From Shewanella sp. SR44-3 (GTDB lineage: Bacteria; Pseudomonadota; Gammaproteobacteria; Enterobacterales; Shewanellaceae), in assembly GCF_014163735.1 (NCBI RefSeq), contig NZ_JACJDV010000002.1:124001-188000 (forward strand): a DNA stretch of 64,000 nt, read 5' to 3'. The notes beneath the pieces were generated by a model. It had not been told where the DNA came from and did not search any database. It saw only the letters and a list, made by a program, of their open reading frames with translations. Positions 36,718 through 44,862 of the stretch are shown here, piece by piece. Positions within the stretch are counted from its first letter, which is position 1; each line of letters starts with the position of its first letter. Both the position numbers and the translations under genes were made by a program.

Positions 36718-37230
36718 ATGAAAATCATCATTCACGCCCTAACCGGATTATTTTCCCTATTGTTTATCTCATCACATGCCCACGGTCATGGAATTGGAGA
36801 TAAACCTCTTGATGGAGCCTTGAACATGACACCGCCAGTTAGCTGCAGCATCACAACAACAGATGATAAAAAAGTGATTCAGGTAAGCTTAACCAACCAA
36901 AGCAGTCACACTTGGCAGCTTCTCAGCTGGCACACGCCATTTGATGCTTGGTTCAGTCGCTTTATGAGTGTCACTGTCATAGGTGGGGAAAAAGATGGCG
37001 AAATAGTGCCATACCAAGGCGCACTGGCCAAACGAGGCGCCCCTAATGCTGAAGACTATTTGCAGCTAGCAGCCAAAACAAGCTTATCGGTGACGCTCGA
37101 CTTAGCCCAAGCCTATGAGCTCCCCTCGGCAGACTATCTTATTACCATTAATCCGTTTGAGTTACATCAAGTGGACAATAAAAGTAAAAGCTTCACCTTG
37201 GCCTGCCCCACTATCAAGCTGGCATTATAG
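36718..37230 (+). CDS. Stand-alone propeptide-like domain, possible M35 peptidase inhibitor
   Basis: 170 residues with a signal peptide ending SSHAHG. The body matches the N-terminal domain of the neighbouring M35 peptidase: IQVSLTNQSSHTWQLLSWHTPFD against VTLTLTNEEPKAVKLLKWYTAVD, then VPYQGALAKRGAPNAEDYLQL against QPYLGAHYKRPAPTIKDYIKL. There is no catalytic domain and no HExxH. It may act in trans as an inhibitor or chaperone of the protease. A promoter is expected between the terminator at 36624 and the start. The function is inferred from this likeness alone. Confidence 0.7.
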   Translation: MKIIIHALTGLFSLLFISSHAHGHGIGDKPLDGALNMTPPVSCSITTTDDKKVIQVSLTNQSSHTWQLLSWHTPFDAWFSRFMSVTVIGGEKDGEIVPYQGALAKRGAPNAEDYLQLAAKTSLSVTLDLAQAYELPSADYLITINPFELHQVDNKSKSFTLACPTIKLAL

Positions 37231-37268
37231 TGGCCCAGTAAAACTCACTTAAAGATAAGCTAAAAATA

Positions 37269-37693
37269 TCAATCACTAACAGGCTGAGGTTTCAAATTCG
37301 CATGCATTTTATAATAGGCAACACCGTTTTTATAAAATGGCGCTCCAAGTGAGCTAAAACCGAGATGTTGATAAAACCCTACAGCTGAGACTCTAGCATC
37401 AAACCAGAGATAGCTGACTTTAGCTTGTTTTAACTTGGTAACGATATGATTAAGCATGCATGAGCCTATGCCCTGACCTTGAAACTGGCTAAGGGTTGCA
37501 AACTTTCTTAATCGAGCAGTCCCATCATTGATATATACAGATGCTACGCAAAGATGTCATTATCGACAACCACACCGAAATGTAACCCTTCACTATCGCC
37601 CTCAACCTGACAAAACTCCGGGCTTTCATTGGGCCATAACACCTTGTGCCGGATGGGAATAGTTTGCTCCCAGTTAAGATCGATGACATGCAA
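37269..37693 (-). pseudogene. GNAT acetyltransferase gene with frameshift
   Basis: The upstream frame (TTG 37691-37693) reads VIDLNWEQTIPIRHKVLWPN...HFGVVVDNDIFA and then hits TAG near 37548. A one-base shift restores ASVYINDGTARLRKFATLSQ...FQGQGIGSCMLNHIV and the rest to 37269. Together they make a complete GNAT of the RHKVLWP/ARLRKFA type, about 140 residues, so the gene is broken by a single indel around 37545-37553. This is either a real pseudogene or a sequencing error. A shorter stretch starting at 37457 alone would lack the acetyl-CoA loop. Confidence 0.8.
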
Positions 37694-37814
37694 AATTTTT
37701 CACAACCTTTTAATTTTCAGTTACTTGTTAAATATCGACGCTAAGTGTTTGACCTAAATTCTCAGCGCACAGCTACCATGTTGTGCTTGCCGCCACTGAT
37801 GACTAGACTGCTAG

Positions 37815-38231
37815 CTACACTGATGAGGCGAAATAAGCCATGATTTCAGCAGTTGTCATCTCTTTGGTTTCATTGGAAAAACAATAATAATTAGGGCGCA
37901 TATCGCTAAAGTATTGCATATCCATCTCAAGCCCTTGCAAGTGTGGAAACAAGCCAACCGGCATATTATATTCACCGGTGGCGTTAAATTTATAAAACAA
38001 ATGCGTACCGCACTCAGTGCAAAAAGCGCGAGACGCCCAAGATGATGATGGGTACATTTTTACCTTGTCATCGCCTTCTATGGTCACTTTAGTGCCACAT
38101 TTAACCGCAAAAAATGGCGCGCCGCCCCAGGTCCGGCATGATTGGCAATGACACACGGTAAATTTGGGGTCGATATCTTCGGCAGTGATTTTTACAGCGC
38201 CACAAAGGCAATTGGCTTCAGAGATAGTCAT
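37815..38231 (-). CDS. GFA-family (CENP-V/GFA) zinc protein
   Basis: 138 residues. The GFA pattern is complete: CLCGAVKITA, CHCQSCRTWGGAPFFA, and CTECGTHLFYKF. These seven cysteines form two zinc sites. The family is named for glutathione-dependent formaldehyde-activating enzyme, but most members have no proven activity. Cytoplasmic. Encoded alone on the minus strand. Confidence 0.88.
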   Translation of the reverse strand: MTISEANCLCGAVKITAEDIDPKFTVCHCQSCRTWGGAPFFAVKCGTKVTIEGDDKVKMYPSSSWASRAFCTECGTHLFYKFNATGEYNMPVGLFPHLQGLEMDMQYFSDMRPNYYCFSNETKEMTTAEIMAYFASSV

Positions 38232-38385
38232 GTGGATGACACCTTAATTGATCAATAGATAATAGCGTTTTAAGATAAGCTCTAGCTCATTATCTAAAAA
38301 AGCAGAAAAAACTAGAACATATTCAATTATATGCTGCGTTCAAGTAAAGCTAAAAAGCGTGGCAACGACAATAAAGAAAACTGAC

Positions 38386-38955
38386 CTAGCCTAAATTACC
38401 ATTTAGATATTCGAAGCGTAGATTTCCCTCACTCTTGTCCTCACTCTTAGCTTCAAAAGCGCCAACAATTTTAAAGCCACAAGAGGTTAATACATTAACG
38501 GAGGCGATATTCTCAGCTGAGGTATGAGCGATAATTTTACTTACGTTATCAAAGGATGTTGCGTGAGACACTAACATGTTAACCATTTCAGTGGCGTAGC
38601 CACGGCGCTGCCACTCTGGCAATACTGAATAGCCAATCTCGACAATCCCGTCAGCATTGGGTGGGCCAAAATAACCACCGGCTCCGACTAATGCTCTGGC
38701 CCCTTGTGTCGCATCTATGTTGATGGCATACCAGCCGTACCAGCCTTGCGCTGCATCACCACCAGTTTCAAAACACGACAGGAAAAACGCCATTGCATCC
38801 CGATCATACTCTCCCGATGGCCAATGTTCTGACACAAATGCGTTTAATTTCCCAGCCAATAATTCAGGGGTTTCAAGCTCTATGCGAATATGCTCAGCCG
38901 ATGAAGAAATCATCTCCACTCGCCCTGATTGATGACCCTGTAATAAATTCTGCAT
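38386..38955 (-). CDS. GNAT acetyltransferase, RimJ/RimL-like
   Basis: 189 residues. Motif A is VEIGYSVLPEWQRRGYATEMVNMLV, followed by IIAHTSAENIASVNVLTSCGFKIVG, the layout of RimJ/RimL-type enzymes. The substrate (protein N-terminus, antibiotic or amine) is not evident. Neighbours give no hint. Confidence 0.85.
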   Translation of the reverse strand: MQNLLQGHQSGRVEMISSSAEHIRIELETPELLAGKLNAFVSEHWPSGEYDRDAMAFFLSCFETGGDAAQGWYGWYAINIDATQGARALVGAGGYFGPPNADGIVEIGYSVLPEWQRRGYATEMVNMLVSHATSFDNVSKIIAHTSAENIASVNVLTSCGFKIVGAFEAKSEDKSEGNLRFEYLNGNLG

Positions 38956-39421
38956 TTTACTTCAATGATCCTTTTATAATGTGCAAGTCCGTTTGATAGG
39001 CGCTAGTATAGCTTGATAATATCAACTAAAACAATGAGCTAAAGCTGCGTTATAAAAATGGGCGTCTCAACGATGGTCATCAACAAGTAAGATAGTTTCT
39101 TATTTGATTCTGTTCTTGATATTTATACACAAAGAAAAGCGCACCAATAACAAAGAAAAAGCCAGTAAAATTAGTCAGAATTTCAGTCTAAACCCAATAA
39201 TCCCACCCTTCAGGTGGGAGAAGCGCACTTCGGAGTTGAATTCGGGCATCTTCATTAAGATTTTTAAGTTCCTACGCTAAATCATGCTATTTAAGCTGGA
39301 TGGTTATATTTCGGTGGTAAGTTCTACTCTCTAATAATAACTTTCCATCGATAGATATTAGTTCCTCTTTTATGAAAGATATCACCAATCTAAAGTAACT
39401 GATATTGTATTTAATCCCTTG
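38956..39421. other. Intergenic region with small hairpins
   Basis: No gene supported. At 39201-39219 TCCCACC/GGTGGGA forms a stem with a 5-base loop, followed by GAAG/CTTC at 39220-39231. The pair of adjacent imperfect hairpins resembles ends of IS200/IS605-type elements, but no tnpA or tnpB was found. Confidence 0.35.
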
Positions 39422-40306
39422 CTATTTGGGATAGCTAATCACACCTTTTTCTGTGGCGGTTTGTCTAAGTAATTGCACCATATTACGACACTTTTGAGAC
39501 TGAAACGGCTTTGAAGCATAGATGAGTGTAACTTTAAGATCTGCAAATTGATGATTAGCTAACAATGGGGTGAAGATGCCTTCTTTTATGCCTGGCATTA
39601 CCATCACTGTTGGCAGCATGGTAATGCCTTTGCCATCTCTTGCCATATTTCTGAGCAAGTGCAAATCTTCGCTGTAAACATAGTAATCGGTATTTCTTGG
39701 GAGCTGCATTTTACTGTAACGGTTGCCCAGTAGCAGGTGGCTTGCCAATTCATCTAATGATTTAGGCTGGCCCATTTTTTGTAAATAACTGGGGCTTGCC
39801 ACCATAACGCAGGGGAGCTGAATAAAGTATTGCTGTACGTAATCATCATTAATTGGCGGACTATAGACAGGGAGAACTTGAATATCTGTATTGGTCCGCC
39901 TTAGATCTATGGCCTGTTTTTGATGCTCAATTTCAAGTTTTACCTTGGGGTAGAGGCTGGTATAGCGCTCAATCACGGAAGTGAAAAACTCTGTCACCCC
40001 AAGCACCGGAGGAATGGCCATCCTTAGCTTTCCTTTAGGCTCCCGATTTTGCTCCGCTAACATGGTCATCGCTTCATCCAGCGTCGTTAAATGGGACTCA
40101 ACCTGCTGATAGAGCCATTCTCCTTGCTCTGTTAGCTCGATATGGCGAGTGGTTCTGATCAATAACTGATACCCGAGCCGACGTTCCAACTCCTGCAATC
40201 GCCGACTCACTTTAGACCTTTGTAAATGGCTGGCTTTAGCTGCAGCACTTATGCCTTGATAGCGTACGGTTAAAGCAAAAAGTTGCAAATCATCTAGGTT
40301 GTGCAT
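39422..40306 (-). CDS. LysR family transcriptional regulator
   Basis: 294 residues. N-terminal winged helix with LDDLQLFALTVRYQGISAAAKASHLQRSKVSRRLQELE, then an effector domain of the LysR substrate-binding type (GKLRMAIPPVLGVTEFF). Divergent from the DUF5692 gene, 179 bp apart. The gap holds a perfect 9-4-9 inverted repeat at 40378-40399 that may be its operator. The ligand is unknown. Confidence 0.93.
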   Translation of the reverse strand: MHNLDDLQLFALTVRYQGISAAAKASHLQRSKVSRRLQELERRLGYQLLIRTTRHIELTEQGEWLYQQVESHLTTLDEAMTMLAEQNREPKGKLRMAIPPVLGVTEFFTSVIERYTSLYPKVKLEIEHQKQAIDLRRTNTDIQVLPVYSPPINDDYVQQYFIQLPCVMVASPSYLQKMGQPKSLDELASHLLLGNRYSKMQLPRNTDYYVYSEDLHLLRNMARDGKGITMLPTVMVMPGIKEGIFTPLLANHQFADLKVTLIYASKPFQSQKCRNMVQLLRQTATEKGVISYPK

Positions 40307-40377
40307 CGACTACTGTCCTATTTATAGGTCACTTATCGCTCATTTTACTCTCTTCTAGCCAAGCATAGATCCCGATA

Positions 40378-40399
40378 AACTAGAGTTTGTACTCTAGTT
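40378..40399. promoter_or_regulatory. Inverted repeat, candidate LysR operator
   Basis: AACTAGAGT-TTGT-ACTCTAGTT is a perfect 9-4-9 palindrome midway between the divergent LysR and DUF5692 genes. It contains the T-N11-A pattern expected of a LysR-type binding site. Confidence 0.6.
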
Positions 40400-40485
40400 G
40401 TGAGTCAGATCACCAGTAAATGATTAACTCACTGCGATTGACTCATAGCTAGGGCTGTTAAGGTTAACTATCAAGAGGTCTGACT

Positions 40486-41433
40486 ATGTTTCTGTTTGAA
40501 CCCTTATCCTCGCATCACATTATTGCTGGGGTTGCCGTATTAGCGGCATTAATCATGCTCAACGAGATATCACGGCGTAATTTATGGGCGGGTATCGCCT
40601 GTTTTATTGTGCTTCCTTTGGTGCTGACTTTTACTGTCTGGCAGGACACTACCTCTGCCGAAGGCTCTACCGTTGGAACCTGGTTTCACTGGGCGAAAGT
40701 CTATTCATGCTTAGCCGGATGTATTGGTTTTATGGTACTGCGCTACCTAAAGGGCGCAGTAAACAATAAATTTATGCTGTTCTTTCCGGCGTTAATTTTG
40801 GGGGTAAATATCTTTGAGGCAGTGCTTAGGGATTTTCAGGTGTCTAGTTTTGGTGAACTCAGCCTACATGATGGCATGATGATCCAAGGCGGCGCTTGGA
40901 ACATATTCAACGGGATAGCCGGTATTTTAAATATTGTCACCATTTGCGGCTGGGTGGGAATTTTTATCAGTAAGAAGAAAACTAAAGACATGCTGTGGCC
41001 AGATATGTTGTGGTTTTGGATCATAGCCTATGATCTGTGGAACTTTGCCTATGTGTATAACTGCGTACCAGATCATGCCTTCTACGCTGGTGCTATGTTA
41101 CTACTTTCTTGTACTATTCCAGCCTTTTTCATTCAAAAAGGAGCCTGGCTACAGCACAGGGCTCATACTTTAGGCTTTTGGATGATGTTTGTCATGACCT
41201 TCCCCTCCTTTGTCGATACCTCTAGCTATGCGGTGAAATCATCGGGCAGTACAGATGCACTGTGGCTGGTTTCTATCTTAAGTTTTGTGGCTAACTTAGC
41301 AGTGTTTATCTACCAAGTTAAACGCATTAGAAATCGTAAACTAAGCCCAACCCGTGATGAGCTTTACACAGATCTCAATGCTTACCATGAGGTTGCCGCT
41401 TTAAAAGAGGGCTATGTTGCACCTAAGCGCTAG
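40486..41433 (+). CDS. DUF5692 family membrane protein
   Basis: 315 residues with about nine hydrophobic segments (for example IIAGVAVLAALIMLNEI and IACFIVLPLVLTFTVW), so an inner-membrane protein. Aromatic-rich conserved stretches such as MLWPDMLWFWIIAYDLWNFAYVYN fit DUF5692. A cytoplasmic C-terminal tail ends GYVAPKR. AGAGG lies before the ATG. It is probably controlled by the divergent LysR regulator. Transport or sensory role unknown. Confidence 0.75.
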   Translation: MFLFEPLSSHHIIAGVAVLAALIMLNEISRRNLWAGIACFIVLPLVLTFTVWQDTTSAEGSTVGTWFHWAKVYSCLAGCIGFMVLRYLKGAVNNKFMLFFPALILGVNIFEAVLRDFQVSSFGELSLHDGMMIQGGAWNIFNGIAGILNIVTICGWVGIFISKKKTKDMLWPDMLWFWIIAYDLWNFAYVYNCVPDHAFYAGAMLLLSCTIPAFFIQKGAWLQHRAHTLGFWMMFVMTFPSFVDTSSYAVKSSGSTDALWLVSILSFVANLAVFIYQVKRIRNRKLSPTRDELYTDLNAYHEVAALKEGYVAPKR

Positions 41434-41856
41434 CAATCGAGTGCTATTGAGTTGCCAGTGATGAGCTAGCTTGCTGTTGCCATATCACATTATTAACTTT
41501 CATCAATTCATTAGCTTGCCATTAGCTAACGATATTGAAAGACAACAGGGCCTGTATCTATACGGTGCGGGCCTTTTTAATTAACCTAAGCTCAATAAGG
41601 CATAAACAGAAGTCGCATAAAAATAGGCATCAGAGATATTAAGCAGTGACTTACTCTCTTTTAGTTAAACTAGATACTGCAACACCTACGACGTTTAGTC
41701 ATTTAATAGTAAGCAACTAAATCATACAAGGTAAAATCGAAGCCGCACCGACCACTCAACCATTAGATTAAGTAATGCTAAAAAATTATTTATTACTGTA
41801 TTTTATGCTGGAATACAGGCAAAATCCGCTTTCTTTTGGTTAGCTAGAATGATCTT
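41434..41856. other. Intergenic region DUF5692 - TRIC
   Basis: No gene supported. It contains the DUF5692 terminator (41549-41578) and an AT-rich stretch that should hold the promoter of the TRIC gene. Confidence 0.5.
41549..41578 (+). terminator. Intrinsic terminator after DUF5692 gene
   Basis: GGCCTG/CGGGCC (one G-T pair) with a 13-base loop, followed by five T. Confidence 0.6.
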
Positions 41857-42495
41857 ATGTTAGAAGTAAAAGTAATCAGTGCTTTATGGTTCATCGGCAT
41901 CTTAGCTGAAGCTATGACAGGCGCCCTAGCGGCGGGTAAAAAACAGATGGATCTTTTTGGAGTGGTAATAATTGGTTGTGTCACCGCGATTGGTGGTGGC
42001 ACCCTGCGCGATATGCTCCTAGGAAATTACCCCCTAATATGGGTTGAAAATGCACATTACTTGTTAGCCATAGCAACCGCCTCACTGTTAACCGTGATGA
42101 TTGCACCGTTAATGCGTTACTTATCACGCTTGTTTCTAGCCATTGATGCTGTCGGTCTAGCAGTATTTTCTATTGTGGGTGCACAGAAAACCTTAATGCT
42201 GGGTTACAGCACTGAGATTGCGATTGCGATGGGAGTTGTGACTGGCGTTTTTGGTGGCGTTATCCGTGATGTGCTATGCAATCAAGTCCCGCTTATTTTT
42301 CAGAAAGAGCTATATGCATTAGTGGCTTTGCTAACGTCTGCTTTATATGTGGCGATGAAACTAAATGGGGTTGTTGAATGGATAAGCCTATCTGTTGCAC
42401 TGACCTTTGGCTTTAGCTTTAGAATGCTTGCAATCCGCTACCATTGGTCAATGCCTAAGTTTGACTATCAATGTCAATCAAACAATATCCATTAA
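41857..42495 (+). CDS. Trimeric intracellular cation (TRIC) channel family protein
   Basis: 212 residues with about seven membrane helices in two related halves. Family motifs: GALAAGKKQMDLFGVVIIG, GGGTLRDMLLG and the second-half counterpart GVFGGVIRDVLCNQ. Formerly UPF0126 (YicG-like). Prokaryotic TRIC members form trimeric K+-permeable channels. Encoded alone. Confidence 0.9.
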   Translation: MLEVKVISALWFIGILAEAMTGALAAGKKQMDLFGVVIIGCVTAIGGGTLRDMLLGNYPLIWVENAHYLLAIATASLLTVMIAPLMRYLSRLFLAIDAVGLAVFSIVGAQKTLMLGYSTEIAIAMGVVTGVFGGVIRDVLCNQVPLIFQKELYALVALLTSALYVAMKLNGVVEWISLSVALTFGFSFRMLAIRYHWSMPKFDYQCQSNNIH

Positions 42496-42942
42496 CAGCC
42501 ACTAAATTGGCCCAATGGAACAGACAAGCCATTGTAAAAGAATAATTGTTTGACACAGGTTTAGGCTCTACAAGGGAGCGACTATATTGAGTTAAACAGG
42601 ACGCTCCAACATCTACAACTTTTTGGGTTTAGTAAAAGCGGCTAAATTACGCGATTCGCTACAGTTTTCTACATGTAGAGCGAATGAAAAATAAGGCCAA
42701 AAGCCTTCAGTGAGCAGACAATTGCTTTGACTTATCGGGGCGTCCATATATGCCCTAGGGCTACCGCAAAAACGTTTACCACTCAAAAACTGTTCGATAA
42801 AAAATCATGCCCTACACCCTGATATATGACCCTTGGATTATTGACCATTTATGATTTCGGCCTGTGAAATCCATCATTAACCCAACCCCAAGTATCAAGA
42901 TAATTACTAGTATTCCACTGAGGCAGTTTTTCTTTAATAGAG

Positions 42943-42991
42943 ACATTTTATAATGACACCCATTGTTACATTTTATAATGACACCATTGTT
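42943..42991. repeat. Two tandem 25/24-bp repeats
   Basis: ACATTTTATAATGACACC followed by (C)ATTGTT occurs twice in direct succession, differing by a single base in the spacer. Confidence 0.7.
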
Positions 42992-43327
42992 AAATTTTTT
43001 GGATTTAGTCTTTAAGATTTTAAGCACACAGCTAACACTGAAACTAACGAGTTGAGCTTAGCTGATTTGCGCAACGACCGTCTACTCTTGTAAAAAAGTA
43101 GGACGTCGAAGCGAGCTACAGGGAAGTATTCACGCGTGTCGTAGAGTGAACACCAGAGTGAGACTGTATGATCATTTCAATCAACCAGTGAATAGTGCCA
43201 ATACTCTGTTTTCGTTCACTTACTCATTAATCTAAATATTGATATTAACCATCGCAGCATTTGTGAGTCCTTTCACATCAGAAAGGATATTCTACTTTAG
43301 TTGAAATCAACAGCCATGGACGAATCT

Positions 43328-43394
43328 GGATTAAATCAAACGCTGCGTGTCGTAGACTTTCTCGAGACAAATGCGCCATGGCAAGCCTGTATAG
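43328..43394. repeat. Possible interspersed repeat shared with 23403-23460
   Basis: Shared words in the same order: ATTAAATCAA or ATTTAAATCAA, GCTGnGTGTCG, and GCCATGGCnAGCCTGTA. The similarity is patchy. Confidence 0.35.
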
Positions 43395-43443
43395 CGAAAT
43401 TAAACAAACTCCCTTTCTAATCTTCAGTTTTTAGCATTAAATC

Positions 43444-44571
43444 TCACAAACTAACACTCACGCCGATGCGGTACTGCTCGTCGAGTTGGGCTAGGTAACT
43501 GTGCCAGCTATTGTCTGCTTTCTCGCTGCTGCCTGCCTGCTCTAGCTCTTGTTCCAACTTTTGATCTTGGCTGTGCTGTAGTGGTACAGACAACCAATCC
43601 AGCTGCAGGCCTTTAGTTAACGGGCTTTCGGCTAACCCATAGTGACCAGATTGAGCTTGATTTATCCGTGTCATCACAGCTTGTTGCGCTGGCGAATAGT
43701 CGATATCAGCTGTGACTGATTCTGGTGTGACTGGTTCTGGAAAGTTAACACTCATAACGCCACTTTCTGCACTATTGAAGCCACTTGGGCCTGGGTTAAC
43801 ACCACTTTCTGCACTGCTAAAGCTAAACAAGCCGTCCAAGCTTAGGCGGTGGATCTTTGGTTCTTGGCTGTTGCTGTTAGTGCTAGCAGTATTATCACTG
43901 TTTTGACGCTGGCGCGCGGCGTTAATATCGAAGCTGAAACGAGTAAGTTTCATGGCAAGACCTTTGCCGCAGGCCTTGATGTAGGATTCTTTTAATGCCC
44001 ATAGGTCGAAGAAACGATGCCGCTGCTTGGATGCATCTAAGGCCAATAAGTCGGTGATTTCAGCCTCAGCGAAATAGCGTTTTAGAATAGTGTGGATGTT
44101 AGTGCTGTCGCGGCGGCGCTCGATATCAACCCCCAAAGCGTAACGTTTGCCATGAGCGGGGGCTTGCAGCACTCCAATCAATAACCAATCGCCTGAGTGA
44201 CTTAAGTTAAAGTTAATCCCCGTTTGGGCGTATTGCGCCGCCGTTAATTCGGGCTTGCCTTGCTTGCCGTATTCAAATTGCCACTCATCAGGTAACAACC
44301 TGCCATGTGAAGGCGTATGCAAAGACAGCACATGGCGTAACGCAGCCCTGACAATTAAAGCATTATTGCGGCTTTTTGGCTGATAACGGCCAACTTTGGC
44401 TTGCTCATCGTCACTGAGGCACTTGAGTAACAGCGCCCGTTGAGATGAATTAATGGGAGCTAACGGCAACAGGTATAGATGCATCTCGCTAACGAGTGGC
44501 TCGTTTGCTAGCCGCTCACGGGCTTGGGCTCCACAAGAGGAAAGCGCGTTGGAAGAAAGCTCATTGGGCAT
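43444..44571 (-). CDS. pfaE: 4'-phosphopantetheinyl transferase PfaE
   Basis: Activates the acyl carrier domains of PfaA by adding the CoA phosphopantetheine arm. 375 residues. Catalytic motifs: GVDIERRRD (magnesium site) and FDLWALKESYIKACGKGL (WxxKE). The region after about residue 212 is long and low in complexity: a Ser/Asn-rich stretch and a repeated SAESGV motif (two copies), making the protein longer than typical Sfp-type enzymes. Divergent from pfaR across 291 bp, the usual arrangement at Shewanella EPA loci. Confidence 0.93.
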   Translation of the reverse strand: MPNELSSNALSSCGAQARERLANEPLVSEMHLYLLPLAPINSSQRALLLKCLSDDEQAKVGRYQPKSRNNALIVRAALRHVLSLHTPSHGRLLPDEWQFEYGKQGKPELTAAQYAQTGINFNLSHSGDWLLIGVLQAPAHGKRYALGVDIERRRDSTNIHTILKRYFAEAEITDLLALDASKQRHRFFDLWALKESYIKACGKGLAMKLTRFSFDINAARQRQNSDNTASTNSNSQEPKIHRLSLDGLFSFSSAESGVNPGPSGFNSAESGVMSVNFPEPVTPESVTADIDYSPAQQAVMTRINQAQSGHYGLAESPLTKGLQLDWLSVPLQHSQDQKLEQELEQAGSSEKADNSWHSYLAQLDEQYRIGVSVSL

Positions 44572-44728
44572 AGGGGGCTCTTGGTATTGAAATTAATCTC
44601 TTGTATCGCGATTAAATTGGCTCACCTGCCCATGATAACAGCGGCGAAATACCCTGTCTTGAAATTATATTTAGCGCATTAGACTGATTTTTAGTTCCGC
44701 ATGATTGTATCGGAGTGAAACCTCAGGT

Positions 44729-44766
44729 AATCTGCCATGGTTGTTTTTTAGCATGACAGATTTTTT
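44729..44766 (+). terminator. Terminator-like hairpin in the pfaR leader
   Basis: AATCTGCCATG and CATGACAGATT form an 11-bp stem with one mismatch and a 12-base loop, followed by TTTTTT. It lies about 97 bp upstream of the pfaR start on the same strand. It is either an attenuator, or an insulator if the pfaR promoter lies downstream of it. Confidence 0.6.
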
Positions 44767-44862
44767 AAGCCAAAACGCTAGATTAACAACAGATTATTTG
44801 ATCTCATCTGAGCCTGACTAGAATAAGAGTCCCACTAGATTATATGGATAGCCAAGATTAAG

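Larger units (their letters stand above)
42496..43443. other. 948-bp non-coding region between TRIC gene and pfaE
   Basis: No gene supported. It contains two tandem copies of a 24-25-bp unit (42943-42991), a segment (43328-43394) resembling one at 23403-23460, and several short palindromic words. It looks like a site where repeats have accumulated at the edge of the EPA locus. Confidence 0.5.

Noticed and set aside
42812..43027. 71-residue minus-strand open frame in the region between TRIC gene and pfaE
   Set aside because: It overlaps the tandem repeats, has low-complexity Lys/Asn start, no good ribosome site and no family likeness.
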